Part shown: positions 10,715 through 22,717 of the stretch, piece after piece
Numbering within the stretch: the stretch's first letter is position 1
Layout of the letters: every line of letters starts with the position of its first letter
From: Imbricaverruca yamaguchii
Taxonomy: Eukaryota; Arthropoda; Thecostraca; Neoverrucidae
Assembly: GCA_034440575.1 (NCBI GenBank)
Contig: JAOTOL010001468.1
Span: 888,501 to 952,500, forward strand
Direction of reading: 5' to 3'
Length of the DNA stretch: 64,000 bases
Notes under the pieces: generated by a model
Databases searched by the model: none
Told to the model about the DNA's origin: nothing
What the model saw: the letters and a program-made list of their open reading frames with translations, nothing else
Position numbers and translations under genes: made by a program

Positions 10715-10885
10715 GTCACGGAAGAGATCGCCGAGAAGGTCACGGAGGAGGTCACTGAGGCGATCACCGGGGCGGTCACCGAGGCGGTGGAAGCAAAGAC
10801 AGCTAAGGAGGCGGTCGCCGAGGAGGGTGGAAGCAGAAGAACCTAAGGAGGCAGTCACAGATGCGGTCACCGAGGCGATGGAAGC
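10715..10885. repeat. Degenerate GAGGCGGTCACC repeat
   Basis: Short units (GTCACCGAGGCGGTC, GTCACGGAGGAGGTCACTGA) occur immediately upstream, in gene direction, of the acceptor of the second RRM2 exon. Multiples of three keep both strands open, which explains the overlapping frames. Confidence 0.7.
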
Positions 10886-11365
10886 ACAGGTGGCTGTCGA
10901 TGACCACCTTGGAGTTGACGCACTGCCCATCACCAATTGATAGGTCAGGTCGGGTGAGATCACTCAACCCACTCGGTCATGCAAACCACATTCTCTTTTC
11001 GTCGCGCGCACCACCAGGGTACATGTTCCGGGTGCTGTCGTGTTGTCAGTGGCGCCAAGACCTGTCGGTGCCCTGCCAGAACGTGCCGGCCGGCCGCCAT
11101 GGCGGGTCGGCACCCCCACAAGAGCGTGCCGACGTATTGACGCCGCCACCACGCCAAGCGTAACGTGCCCGCCACCTCCGGCCGCAGGGGGTCCACGGAG
11201 TGGGATGGGGTTGGGCGAGACGGAAGGGACGAGAGTGCCGAGGAAAACACAGCACGGCCCTCCAGGCATGTATACCCAGGCGGCCAGCTGCTCACCCGCA
11301 AATGACCTTTATGGTCCGGCACGCCTAAAAAAACCCCCCCCCGCTCCTCACGCACTGCTGGCATC

Positions 11366-12301
11366 GGGTCTGTTCCCGTGGCTCCAGTAACCTCCACAGA
11401 CCTCCGCTGGTCGTTCCCGTCGCAAACCCAGGGAAAATTTGTCCGCCACTAATCTCCCCCAGTGGAGCAAAAGCTCCACCAGCCGAAGAGCAGGGTCCGA
11501 TTGTGATTTTTCAGTAGAACTCAATCGCGGCGCACTTGTTTCATGTATTTGAGCGTAAACAACGTCCTCCGTCATATGAATCTCATCTTCATGCATCAAC
11601 TGAATGATGGGATCATCCTTCGCAAAGGAAATATGAAATTACAACTATGAATAATCATCTAAGTAACAGATGCAGGCCACATAACAGCCCTTTTGTGGCC
11701 TTCGATCTACGTCATTCGTCCTAAGGGGAACGTGTTACTTTACCGGCGGGATCCACCGCAATCCCCGTACCGCAATGCGGCGCAGACTAATATTCCACTT
11801 GAGCCCGATCGACGAGGTCGAGCAAGTTGAGATGGATAAACGTCAGCATCAGGCAGAGAAGCGCCTCGGGGCCCAGGGAGACCGGCGGATCCAGACACCA
11901 GATTATATGCTGTACATTAAGAAGACAGGCTGTAACCAACAGCAAAACGGGGGAGACGATGCCTAGTATTCAACCAAGGAGGGAAGAGAGATTGCCTGGT
12001 TCATCCCATAGGTGAAAATAGCATCTGTTCTCCCGCAGTCCCTGAGGGCACATACATTGCCATAAATGATTTTTTGGACTTTGTATAATAAGGCATACTA
12101 TATACATTGTGCGATCATCTGGACAAACATTTGAGGAGCAATTCAACCAATGTATGATATAGCACCAAACACTTCCTTTTTATCGCGGAATTCACGCCGC
12201 TGTCAGCTAATTTCTCCACCGATCTTTCCCGTGGGCAATTCTCAACTAGCCTCAACTAACCTCCACCGAGTTCCTTCTGGTGGAGCCACGGGAACAGACC
12301 C
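11366..12301. repeat. Inverted repeat with perfect 21-bp arms, about 0.94 kb apart
   Basis: The arm at 11,366-11,386 (GGGTCTGTTCCCGTGGCTCC plus A) recurs exactly reversed at 12,281-12,301. Flanking CCTCCA-type bases are also similar. The interior has no transposase frame. It may mark the ends of a non-autonomous transposon or two inverted copies of a dispersed repeat; target duplications were not identified. Confidence 0.6.
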
Positions 12302-12629
12302 ATTGTGGTACCGTTCTTGGTACAGCGCGTCGGGTAACAATTTCACAGTCAGGCAGGACCAGTCCGAGTGGGGACGCTCAGATGAACTTGTGCACCATGA
12401 ACATGGGAGTAGTCTCGTTTGAGCCTAGCCCTCGCTCGTAACAATTCCACCCGGTAATAATTCCACCCGAAGGGAAGAGCTGAGATAACCCTTCCTGGAG
12501 GAAAATCATGGAGGAAGATCAGGAACTTCATCTAACCAGGAGGTAAAGGATGACACAATCCTGTTGAGAAGCAGAGGATCACAAAATCACGCAGGAGGCA
12601 GATGCTACCATAGCTGCACCATGAGGAGA

Positions 12630-13210
12630 CTGAGGATGACATTATCCTGCCAGGAGACAGACAGTAGCATAACCTCGCCAGGATAGAAAGTAGCACACTC
12701 CCGTCAGGAGGCAGGGTCTATCATGCGCCTGCCGTGAGACGAGACACAGCATTCGTTCGCAATCCTAAAGCCAGGAGCACAAGAGCCATTCTTCGTGTAT
12801 GAGACTGAGGATGGCATAATCCTGCCAGGAGACAAGACAGTAGCATAACCTGCCAGGAGAAATAGCACACGTCAGAGGCAGGTTATCATGGCCTGCCGGG
12901 AGACAAGGCATGGCATAATCCTGCCAGGAGACAAAGCATGGCATAATCCTGCCAGGAGACAAGGCATGGCATAATCCTGCCAGGAGACAAGGCATGGCAT
13001 AATCCTGCCAGGAGACAAGGCATGGCATAATCCTGCCAGGAGACAAGGCATAGTATAATCCTGCCGGGAGATAAGGCATAGCATAATCCTGCCAGGAGAC
13101 AAGTCATGGCATAATCCTGCCAGGAGACAAGGCATGGTATGATCCTGCTGGGAGATGAGGCATAGCATAATCTTGCCAGGAGACAAGGCATGGTATAATC
13201 CTGCCTGGAG
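12630..13210. repeat. 28-bp minisatellite (GCATAATCCTGCCAGGAGAC...)
   Basis: The best units (12,913-13,200) repeat exactly every 28 bp: GCATAATCCTGCCAGGAGAC then AAGGCATG. Older, eroded units extend left to about 12,480. A fragment of the TTGCGTGAGACG element tail (CCAGGAGCAC...AGAGCCATTCTTCG) is embedded at 12,766-12,800. Confidence 0.93.
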
Positions 13211-13750
13211 GAAGAGGATGCGTGTGGACGAGCGAAGAGCAAACGTTAAAAGCGCAGCACACTCAAATCTCCGGGTATGCGTGTGGAATTCCATTGCGTG
13301 CTGATACAGGCGCCCACCTGTAGGCATGCATGCAGAGATCAGATGATGTTGGGTGCGCTGAATTCACCAAATTATACCAATAAAGACGGATATACAGGGC
13401 GCCATCCTTCCCTACAACTGAGCTAGAGACCCCGAGGTACACACGATGCAGCGCCTTAAACCCGCTTTACCTATTTACCACCGGGACGGATGGAACGCTC
13501 CCGCTGTGGTGTGATATACATGGTAAACTGCTTGCTCACAGAGATTCCGTCGCAAACCCATTACTTAGAACGGAAGTTAGAGTACTCCAGGATAAATTTG
13601 GGGGCAAAGTTCGGTAGATTTCAAAACGAAAAGAACATACTTGGCTCTGAGTGGAACAATTCAAACTTTAAATGTGACATTACAGCGTGAGGTGCTGTTT
13701 TCTGCGACGGAAATGCACCACGAACCTGCTCTGAGAGAGAAAGATAAACA

Positions 13751-13924
13751 TTGCGTGAGACGAAATGTACGACCCTCAATATACCAGGAGGTGCTGATTT
13801 TACATCAAAAGTAACGTTAGGGACTATGCTATATTACTCAACGTTTCAGCCAGGGGCCATCGTCAGGAGTGACGATGGCCCCAAACCCAGGAGCACTTAA
13901 GAGCCATTCTTCGTTGTATTAAAC
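13751..13924 (-). mobile_element. Short retroelement-like repeat, copy 1 (174 bp)
   Basis: The copy starts TTGCGTGAGACGAAATGTAC and ends CTTCGTTGTATTAAAC, like those at 40.6 and 49.2 kb. Flanks AGAAAGATAAA (13,738-13,748) and AGAAAGTTAAA (13,929-13,939) look like a slightly decayed 11-bp target duplication. An inner foldback (GGGGCCATCGTCAGGAGT and partial inverse) is present. On the minus strand, 13,870-13,836 reads ACTC, CTGACGA, a short hairpin, GAAACGTT and GAGT: hammerhead-like. Variable target duplications and such cores suggest a Penelope-like origin; this is inference. Confidence 0.6.
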
Positions 13925-14159
13925 AAAAAGAAAGTTAAAATCACTTCAATAAAGAACATTGGGATAAAAGCTGGTGCAAAATGAGATCGAGGGAGCACGA
14001 CGCAGTAGAAGTATCATTACGGTTCCATTTGCGTAGCAGTCGGACCGGGCCGGACGGCTCAGTCTCTAACTTTTGTACAATAAACATGGGAGACGTGTCC
14101 CTTGGACATCACGCTCGCTCATAGCAAACCTAGCGGGGAAAGAGCTAACATAATTATGT

Positions 14160-14530
14160 CTGGAGGAGGATACTAGCTTGATCTCGCCAGGAAGCAGAGG
14201 ATGACAAAATGCTGCTGGGAGGCAGAGGATCAAGCAATCACGCAGAAGCAGGGGCTAGCATATTCCTGTCAGGAGGCTGAACCTGACATCACCCTGTCAA
14301 GTGGCAGAGTTACATATCTCAACCAGGAGACAGAAATAGCATAACTCCGCCAGGATATAGGGGTAACCAAAGTCCGCCAGGTGATAGAGGTAACATAACT
14401 CCACCAGGAGAAAGAGCTAGCATAACTCCACCAGGTGACAGATATAGCATAAATCCACCAGGAGACAGAGGTATCATGACTACATCAGGACACCTAGGTA
14501 ACATAAGTCCACCAGGAGACACAATCAAAG
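14160..14530. repeat. Degenerate repeat related to the 12.6-13.2 kb array
   Basis: Units of about 25-28 bp (GCATAACTCCACCAGGAGAC plus AGAGGTA) resemble the 28-bp family to the left (CCAGGAGACA core) but are far more diverged. The space between holds the TTGCGTGAGACG element at 13.75 kb. Confidence 0.75.
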
Positions 14531-14643
14531 TCAAAGTCTTCCATTGGGGTGCTTCCACGTGGTGGCTGTTCTGAACCCAGACAATGCTGCGTGAGCATAT
14601 CAGGCAAGGAAATTGAGTCAGAAATATTTCAAAAGCATACAGC

Positions 14644-14895
14644 TTATACTGACATACCTACATAGTAAAACTGGCGGCTCTGTGCCAATGCACTTATAAA
14701 CGCAGAGCGATTCGATGCTTGTCTAGTGGCGGATGGTAGCCTGTTCCAAGCGAACGCGGCGCGGCATGATAATCCTCGCTGGGTCTGCGTGAGTCGACAT
14801 CTCGTGAGATGAAGCTCGCCGACTGACCCAACTCTGGTCTCTCTCTTCGACGCTTGTGACCACCAGGCAAACATCTTACGAACAGCTTCCGGGCA
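14644..14895 (-). pseudogene. 3' remnant of non-LTR retrotransposon reverse transcriptase
   Basis: The translated minus-strand segment aligns without gaps over most of its length to the fragment at 22.7 kb: CPEAVRKMF against CPSAIREMF, then CRLTQTQRGLSCRAAFAWNR against CRLTATQRGFSYRSTLQWNS, then LPSATRQASNRSAFISAL. The TQxGxSxRxxxxWNxLPxxxR...FxxxL pattern is the typical extreme C-terminus of jockey/CR1/RTE-type polyproteins. The frame ends at TAA (14,644). Upstream RT sequence is absent, so the copy is 5'-truncated. Confidence 0.75.
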
Positions 14896-15314
14896 TTGCT
14901 CAACACACATGGATCTGTAGTAGCACAGCTCCACCAAGATACTGAGGTAACTTAACTCTGCCAGCAGACAGAGGTCTACGTCGTATCAAAAGGCCGCGGA
15001 ACTATGGTTGTACGGTGTGTGGACTCATCCAGATGCTCTTCCGCACGTCCGAAGGACACACGAAGTTTTGCAAGGCGCCCAATGCGAGGCACGACATTGA
15101 CAAGCACTGACCCACGACGGCAAGCCGTCTCGCTTCTGAGACGCCCACTGTGACCATCAGCCCATCCATGTCGAAGTTGTCGCCCGGTGCACGTCAAAAT
15201 CGTTACCGGATCACCTTCAGACCACCCACCCGTCAGCATCAGAACCGTGGAGAATGGGTGTCAACACCGTCGCCAGCGTGTGTGGCGCCAGAACCGTCAC
15301 AGGTGAGGCGTCAG

Positions 15315-15700
15315 TGTAACCACCGGTGCTGCATCAGTGCCACTGCCGGTGCTGCATCAGTGCCACCGCCGGTGCTGCATCAGTGCCACCACCGGTGCCT
15401 ATCGCCGCCGGTGCTGCTCCACCGCCGGTGCTGGTCAGTGCCACCGCCGGTGCTGCATCAGTGCCACCGCCGGTGCTGCATCAGTGCCACCACCGGTGCT
15501 GCATCAGTGCCACCACCGGTGCTGCATCAGTGCCACCGCCGGTGCTGCATCAGTGCCACCGCCGGTGCTGCATCAGTGCCACCGCCGGTGCTGCATCAGT
15601 GCCACCGCCGGTGCTGCATCAGTGCCACCACCGGTGCTGCATCAGTGCCACCACCGGTGCTGCATCAGTGCCACCGCCAGTGCTGCATCAGTGCCACCAC
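15315..15700. repeat. 23-bp minisatellite
   Basis: Units TGCCACCGCCGGTGCTGCAT plus CAG repeat every 23 bp, about 16 copies, with variation limited mainly to one base (CCGCCGG or CCACCGG). Because 23 is not a multiple of three, all three plus frames cycle through the same peptides. Confidence 0.95.
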
Positions 15701-15934
15701 CTGTGTCGGTGTGGCTGCCGGCCGGCGGCAGGCGCCTCCAGTGACGCGTCAGCCGTGCCGACACGCACGGCGACTGGTAACTGGTAACTGGTAGTGCCGG
15801 TTTGACGGCATCGCCACGCCACGACCGCTCGCCGGATTCCGGCTAATATGCTCAAATCTCTCGGCTCGGCCCAGCCGGTCGGACGCGGCCCGGCCGCGCG
15901 GGTTTGGCGGGGTCCGGTCGGGCCGGTCTGATGA

Positions 15935-16075
15935 GTCCTCTGTCCGATCTGGTGGGGCCCGACCCGGTCCGGTGGGGTCCGGTCCAGTCTCGTGTGGTCC
16001 GGTCCGGCGAGTCTAATAGGTCCGATCTGGTCCCGTGGGGTCCGGTCCGGTCTCGTGGGGTCCGGTCCGACCGTT
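15935..16075. repeat. GGTCCGGTC-type degenerate repeat
   Basis: Short G/C-rich motifs (GTGGGGTCCGGTCCGGTCTC) recur at about 20-35 bp spacing within a GC-rich 180-bp stretch. Confidence 0.7.
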
Positions 16076-16368
16076 GCGGTGCAATTCTAGACGCTGGACA
16101 AATGCCTGGCCTACAACGCGGCGTATTTGTGCTGTCCTTGAGAAGCGCCCAGACCGGATTGTGTCGTAGTGCTAGCTGCGGATGAGCGTCCAGATTGCAT
16201 AGCTGTCTTGGGTCTTGGACTGTCCTTTCAGGGAGTTGAGCGCTCTCATTGAAGAACGAAGGAGGTCATATTACAGCACACGACAAACAGTAATCCTTTG
16301 TTTTGTGTGTTGTGTTGTTGAGAGCAGAATCATGGAAGCTTATAACTTTAGATTTGGGCACAGGATCA

Positions 16369-16369
<1 letters not shown>

Positions 16370-16436
<67 letters not shown>
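16370..16436. repeat. (TA)n(TG)n microsatellite
   Basis: About 18 TA repeats pass directly into about 14 TG repeats and then TATATACATACA. Confidence 0.97.
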
Positions 16437-16440
<4 letters not shown>

Positions 16441-17017
16441 CATACATTACAGTCTACATGAATTGCCACAGGACTTGCATGCCAAATTCTGACAAGGTCA
16501 ATAACTGTACCCAGCTCCGAGAAGTAACGCGTCATTCAGAGAGCATGCATGGCCACACAAAAACAATAACGGGAATTTCAGTTATTTCAGTTCCAACAAC
16601 GACAATACCAAGTGGGACCAAACCTTGGACATCACACCTTGGACCAGCTGGGCATCAAGCACTCCTGAAACTCCTCCAGTGAGCTGAAGTCAGACCAGTT
16701 TAGGCGCGCTTCGCGAGCCGGAAACTTCTTGATTCGCATGATACTCATCCAAAAATGTCTTCCTTGATCTGGCGTGTGCTTTCCTAAGGGTGTCTGGCTG
16801 CGCCCACCCACCACACACAGGAAGGGACCACAGGACACGAAGGGGCGCACAGCACCTGTGTCGGGGGGCGCCATCACAGAGCATGGCACAACGGCGACAC
16901 GGCACGTATACTACCATCACATGACCAACGGACACAGTCTTCGCCACTGGTGGACGCTGTTCGTCATCGCCTCTGTCAGGCTCGCATCTCAGTCGGGACT
17001 TGGGTCCAAGCCCGCGC

Positions 17018-17235
17018 TAGTTATCTGTCAGCACCGGCGCCGGCATGTCGGATAGGCGAAGCCGAAACTAACATGCCTTACCATCCAAAGGCAATTCAAC
17101 CATACTCCGGGAATACAAAGAAAAACAAGTGAAGCGTGAAATAGCGGATCGAGATGAAGGTCATTCTAATGAGTCATCAGTCTTGACTGATCTGTCATGA
17201 ACCCCACTCCACCCCATCCCACCCGTTTGGACCAG
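17018..17235. repeat. Dispersed repeat, copy A (partner at 20.1 kb)
   Basis: It shares with 20,112-20,325, in the same orientation, GTTATCTGTCAGCACCGGC, CAATTCAACCATACTCCGG, GCGGATCGAGATGAAGG and a (TG)ATCTGTCATGA-type end. No coding frame. Class unknown. Confidence 0.75.
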
Positions 17236-17239
17236 GAAT

Positions 17240-19030
17240 TATTAAGACTTCGCTCAACACAACACACCGCAATGTTTAGTCACGTGCCCATACTCATCAT
17301 CTATCAACATTATTGTACATCCCATAGCCATAGCCATGATTGCATGGGCACGAAAATATTGGCTATTATAACACTGCGACGACGAAACAGCTTGGGGCGA
17401 GGTAGTCTGATATGAAGCACGAGCCAAAACACCGATAAATTATGCATGACTAACCGCAGGCTTGGGACTGCTCCATTACCGACGTACTCATGCACGGCAA
17501 GTGGGGGCGGTGGAGCGGATGGGCGTGGGGTGGGGGGGGGCGGTCAATAGGACAGGCATATCGATCGATACGTGCTGATGGACTACTGTCTGAGACCTAA
17601 CGGGTCTGTGGTTCTCGCTGGACCTTGACATCGGACATTTCTGACCGAAAAAAAATTGTGCTGCGTCAATGGTGCTCATGCATTTAACGCTCACATCAGA
17701 GCTACTCCAACACCACTGTTGCGCATCATTATTGCTGCAGACATCACTGATACCTACATTACCGTTTCCGAGACGTGGAAACCTTCGTCGCCCCGATGGG
17801 TTCGGGGTGGGCAGCTGACTTATTCTTCGGGGTTTTCGACGTTAGGAAAAAAAGAGTGAGATCATCGAGTTGAAGTCTCGTGTACCTGTTCCTGCATTGC
17901 CTTCATCAGAGGTGCACAAATCTGTCAACTCGCGTACTAGCGCAGGTGACAGATGTTGGCGGAAACTGTGCCGTTGTTGCGACAGATAATCAGTATTCAA
18001 AGAAGGAAAAGTACTCACCACATAAAGAAGATCTATCACTTCAGGAAAGATATTTTAACGCAAAAATATTTCATGTACAATTTATTTTTGGTTACTTCAC
18101 AAACCATTCACATATATTTCGGCGCGTTATGGCTGCAATTTCAGAACAGGATATTTGGATGCGCTAACTCTTTTGGGACAGATCCCGGTGCACAATATCG
18201 GGTGCACACATCCAACTCCATTAGACTGAACCATGGCGCAGCAGGCTGTCACAGATACGCCGTGACAGTCGATAGGGTTCGATTGCGGCGCAATTTCCGA
18301 ACGTTTGTGCTCTTGGAGTAGATTAGGTAACATCCGAAAGTTTCGAAATGTGACATATTTATGGGTTTGAATGCTTGTAGGTGACATTTTTGAAGTTTTG
18401 TGCACCTCTGGCCTTCATGTCTGGGTCTATCTTGAGTGAGGGTCAGGCAAGTGCAATGACATTGGTCAGGTCAAAGACGTGAGCATGAAAAAAAATATTT
18501 ATATACATAAATAAATCAGTCGTACCTATTCCCGGAACGCATTGATTTGCTTTAAACTTACATAACTTGTAGTTCGTGGCATAATTCACAATTGTCACCC
18601 TTCAGATTTATCCGGGAAATGCAGGGCCACTTAATTCAGTTCAGCCAGCTTTGGCTTCCTTTGGGACTTACACTAATTATATGGGCATTTGCATGCAATT
18701 GTGAAGCTCATGTATATCTTACGACATGACCAATGCCAAACTATATCATGATATGTCCAGAGAATCAGTGACTTTGTGTCAGGTTATGGCCCAGGCTTAG
18801 GGTTGCATACTGACGACAAATGCACCACTGCTGCAACATTATTCTTATGCGGATACAGCCTGCTCTTGTGGTTTCCTAAAATGCAATTGACGCAGATCTT
18901 GAATTGGGCACCAAAATTGCATTAAATTCAAGGCCACCCGAAGTCAAGCAATGCCAATGGAAGCTGGTGGCATAATGACTTGGTGGGCGTACGTCCTGTG
19001 ACTTTGAATAGACAATTGTGATGCCTGCAC
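17240..19030. other. No gene recognised
   Basis: Unique-looking AT-rich intron sequence with a poly-G patch at 17,528-17,541. Short frames on both strands resemble no known domain. Confidence 0.5.
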
Positions 19031-19036
19031 AGTTCA

Positions 19037-19862
19037 TTAACCCGCGTCCGTCTTTCCGGTCAGATCCTCACACCCCGTCTCGGGGGGGGGGGGGGCGGTT
19101 AGTAACCCCCTCTAAAATCCAAACTAAGCATCGCATGAAAACGAAAGAGGTGTCATCGGAAAGCTCCCGACGACTAGGGTCCGGGTCCACCCCTAACACA
19201 ATTTCCCCCAAAAAGTGACGTCACCATGGTGGCTAGATTTTCACTTTTCACGACTTACATTATGTTTTTGGCTCTGGGGAGTTCATTTTGTGGAATATAT
19301 GAAAAACCAAAATGTATTTGGAATGAGAAAAGGACAGCGAAATCGACAAGTGCTTTAATTTCTTTGGACCCCCAAAAATAAAAATAAAAATGAAATTTCA
19401 AAACTTTGAGTTTTCAATTTGTCTTTAATCTTCCTTTTCCAATGGGTAGAGGATACCGAAAAATGTTGTTAGAAGTCAACTTGCCCTAATATAAAATGCT
19501 TACTTTAGCCAGAATTTTTATTTGAACTGCAATTTGGCAAATACGCAAAATTTATATGCAGTCAAAAACGAAAAAAAAAAATTCCATTCATTCGTTTTAT
19601 TGCATCCCAAAAGATAAGCAAACGCTGAAAGTTTCATTAAAATATCTGCATCCGCTAAAGCGTGACGACTGGTTGAACTTTCTTGGAGGTGACCTCACTT
19701 GACCTTGACTAACTCGTTGATCCTAGATGACCTGACTTCAAAATTTTGAACAGCATGCCAAATTGATGTGGAAAAAGGTATGCCAAATTTGGGCCCGCTG
19801 CCGTGCGCCGTTCGTCCACCATCCGCGAAAAACCTGAGGGGGCGGTTGAAGACCCCCTCTCC
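19037..19862. mobile_element. TTAA-ended non-autonomous transposon family, copy 1 (right end decayed)
   Basis: The left end reads TTAA then CCCGCGTCCGTCTTTCCGG, followed by CCCCGTCTCGG and a 14-base G tract. The body matches 40,045-41,044 over about 0.8 kb (ACGAAAGAGGTGTCATCGGA, AGTGACGTCAC, TTATGTTTTTGGCTCTGGGG, CGTGACGACTGGTTGAACTT, ATCCGCGAAAAACCTGA). It stops at GGCGGTTGAAGACCCCCTCT without the terminal CGGGTTAA of copy 2. No transposase frame is present. Paired TTAA-CCCG ends fit a piggyBac-like family. Confidence 0.7.
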
Positions 19863-20111
19863 GTATTTGTGATTGTTCTGAATTCGCCTATGAAGAGCAT
19901 TGCATTTGTTTTGACATGCCAAAGTCTTGCATCGCTCGAAGAGCTGTGAACGACTAATTCGTAGTATCCAAGCCTACAATTGACATGAAATTCGAAATCA
20001 GTGCGAAAAATACATCATGAGACCACTAGAGGTAAAACGCTTAGATCGCATAATTTGCAGCATTGGATGACCTTGAAAAGGTCATCTAAGAAAAGGACTG
20101 GAGGGAGAACC

Positions 20112-20325
20112 TGCGCCGGTTATCTGACAGCACCGGCCCTGGATGTTGGGTCGGCCAGAACAGAACCAAAATGCTTAACTAACCAAAAACAATTCAACCA
20201 TACTCCGGAAATGCGGAGAAAAACATATGAGTTGAATGACGGATCGAGATGAAGGCTATTCTAATAAATCGTCAGCCTTGGCCGGTCTGCTATGACTTCC
20301 GCCCATCCACCTCTTGGCCTGGGTG
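20112..20325. repeat. Dispersed repeat, copy B (partner at 17.0 kb)
   Basis: Same orientation as copy A, about 3.1 kb away. Conserved blocks include GGTTATCTGACAGCACCGG, CAATTCAACCATACTCCGG and GACGGATCGAGATGAAGG. The two copies bracket the TTAA transposon copy at 19.0-19.9 kb. Confidence 0.75.
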
Positions 20326-20564
20326 AAAAGGGAAATAAAATAGGTTCTGATGAATATCGACCAAAGCATTTTACATCACATTCCAGGCTGAGGAAACATC
20401 ATTGCTAGTTGTGTGGTACATGTCACCTGTCATACTCCTATGTGAACTTGGCGTCGTATGTCTTCAAACGTGCGTAATGTTCCTATAATTCCTCACTTCT
20501 GGATGATCTAAAAATTATTATCTAGAACACTGAATCATGTAGTGGCAAGTGCATGCTGCAACTG

Positions 20565-20842
20565 CACGACTGCTTCGACACGACTGCTTCGACACGACAG
20601 CGAGGAAGTCGTGTCGAGGCGGTCGTGTCGAGGCGGTCGTGTCGAGGCGGTCGTGTCGAGGCGGTCGTGTCGAGGCGGTCGTGTCGAGGCGGTCGTGTCG
20701 AGGCGGTCGTGTCGAGGCGGTCGTGTCGAGGCGGTCGTGTCGAGGCGGTCGTGTCGAGGCGGTCGTGTCGAGGCAGTCGTGTCGAGGCAGTCGTGTCGAG
20801 GCGGTCGTGTCGAGGCGGTCGTGTCGAGGTGGTCGTGTCGAC
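20565..20842. repeat. 14-bp minisatellite (GTCGTGTCGAGGCG)
   Basis: About 17 near-identical units of GTCGTGTCGAGGCG, with a few A-for-G changes and a left flank of GACTGCTTCGACACGACT in inverted sense, so the left edge can fold back on the array. Confidence 0.95.
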
Positions 20843-21246
20843 AGGCAATAGCAACCAATGTCCACGACAGGGTTGACGACAGGGCATATCAGTTGCCGTC
20901 AGAAACGAGAAGCCATCTCGGTTCCCATGCGAGCGCGGATTTACTGGCTGCAGCGTCCGCCACCGGCAGGCAGTCGACGAGCCCGGCCTTGAGGGCACCA
21001 GGCTCGAGTTAGATTGCCTGTCGTTAGTGTCACATCTATCCCGTTCCTAATCGCACAGCGGAGAAATGCGGCGACATGTGTCCGATACGGTCAAGCTCGT
21101 GGTGGACACTCTGAACGCTCCGAAACGAGCATGTTTGTCAAGTGTTTGCGATCCAGTTTTCGTGTTGTTTGGATTGGATTGTGGCTTTGCGATGCACTCA
21201 GCAGCTGAGGCCGTATGGCGTCGCCTGCCTCTCATCCTGGCAGGAA

Positions 21247-21326
21247 GGGCGGACATCGCGAGGAATCGAACCCCGTACCTCTGGAGTGAAATGACGCTCA
21301 GCTTAACTACTGAGCTGCCTACGCCC
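21247..21326 (-). mobile_element. tRNA-like, SINE-like segment (80 nt)
   Basis: Read on the minus strand: acceptor GGGCGTA pairs with TCCGCCC (six of seven), D arm CAGC/GCTG, A box GGCAGCTCAGTAGTTAAGC, B box GGGTTCGATTCCT with a pairing T arm (CGGGG/CCTCG). The anticodon arm is poor and five extra bases precede the acceptor. It is a tRNA pseudogene or SINE head rather than a normal tRNA gene. Confidence 0.6.
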
Positions 21327-22717
21327 TTTCTGGTGTTATTTCCACCAAATGCACTGCGCGATTTGTTCCACAGCTAGTGTGGTAGGGGAAACTGCGGAGT
21401 TTGGCCAACCTGCCACCAGCGTGAGAAAAAAAAACGGCTGTTTGTGGTGTTGTGATGCTGTATTGTGTAGGCTGAGTTTAGTCAGTCTGTCACCACTGTG
21501 GTGATGTCGGCTGCTGGTGGTGTTGTGATGCCGTATTGGGTAGATTGTCTTGTGCATCGTGTATACATTTATGTATAACTGTGAGGAGCTGATGAAGAGA
21601 CAAATGAGCTTTGACTTGAGGATTGCAGGCGAGAAGAGATAATGAGAGGTGATTTGAAGATAGCATGCAAGAGGAGATGAGCAGAGGTGAACGAATTTCC
21701 AGAGCTGATTTGCAGACGTGATGAGGATAGCAGAAGACGTATTTGAGCTAATCTCCCAGTCAGTATGGTGCCAAAATGGGATCTGGGGAGCAGGGGGGTA
21801 GAGGCCAGTCATCGCGAATTTTCCCATTAAGAAATGCAAGTGTGTTGTCGGGTGTGTCTGGCGTGCGATGGCGCTCGTGTCCGTGTCGCGTGTGGCTCCT
21901 CGCGCCAACCGCCCCGTGGAACTCATCGTCCCGCGGGGAAGTCGCGCAAGGTGTTGGTGTTGTGTCGGTGCTGTGTTGGTGCGCTGTCGTGAGTGGCACG
22001 TTTGCAAACTGAAGCTGAGAGAGCTGGCAACTCAGAGTTGCGTGGGCGGATGGAGCTGAGAGCAGTTAATCCAGTCGGCGTGTTTGGGTTCCACCGTCCG
22101 GAGGCGCGAGAGCTGGGACGGTGGCCAGTATCTGGGTGAAGGTTATGATTATGGGCAAGGCGGTCGCTGAAGCTGAAGACCAGGGTCACATTTCCAGTGT
22201 GCATGTGTAGATGGAGATGCAGGAGGAGGCAAGTGTGGCGCGGCGGGTTCCGTGTGACGTGCGTTAATTTGTTGGATTGTGTTCCGAGTGATGTGTGTGG
22301 GTTTATTTTTCGGATTGACGGGAACTTGTTGCGCCAGTGCTTCGCTTCGTGTTGTGGGGTTGTGTTGGTTTGCTAGTATGAAGCGTGTACTGGCCTGCGG
22401 GGTGGATACATTGTGTGTACGCCCAAAGGGGGGTGTTGTGCACTGAAGCCGCCGCAGATGATGATTGGAGTTGTAATTTGGACATTACCTTATTTAATTC
22501 CGAAAGGCTTTCTATGTTTCCCTAGGGCGGGCGGCAGATTCTGATGAGTGTGCATGCGGTGTTGTGTATGTGTATCTCCATGATTAGCATGCTCTCAGTG
22601 GCGTTGAAGTGCACCAGGCGGTATGGTGTGGTGCTCTTAGTGTTTGTGCATATACCATCTGACTTGCATGTAATATGTGTGTCTTGTGTGTCACACAAAG
22701 CCGTACACGGCGCGAAC

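Noticed and set aside
10595..10846. Plus-strand frame with a signal-peptide-like start (MMMPRLTSIVCAWCIALMAA)
   Set aside because: It is the antisense of the second RRM2 exon followed by a triplet-like repeat; the minus-strand exon is clearly the real one.
12913..13200. CRISPR-like array with 28-bp repeats
   Set aside because: Repeats are directly adjacent with no unique spacers, there are no cas genes, and the context is an animal gene with introns.
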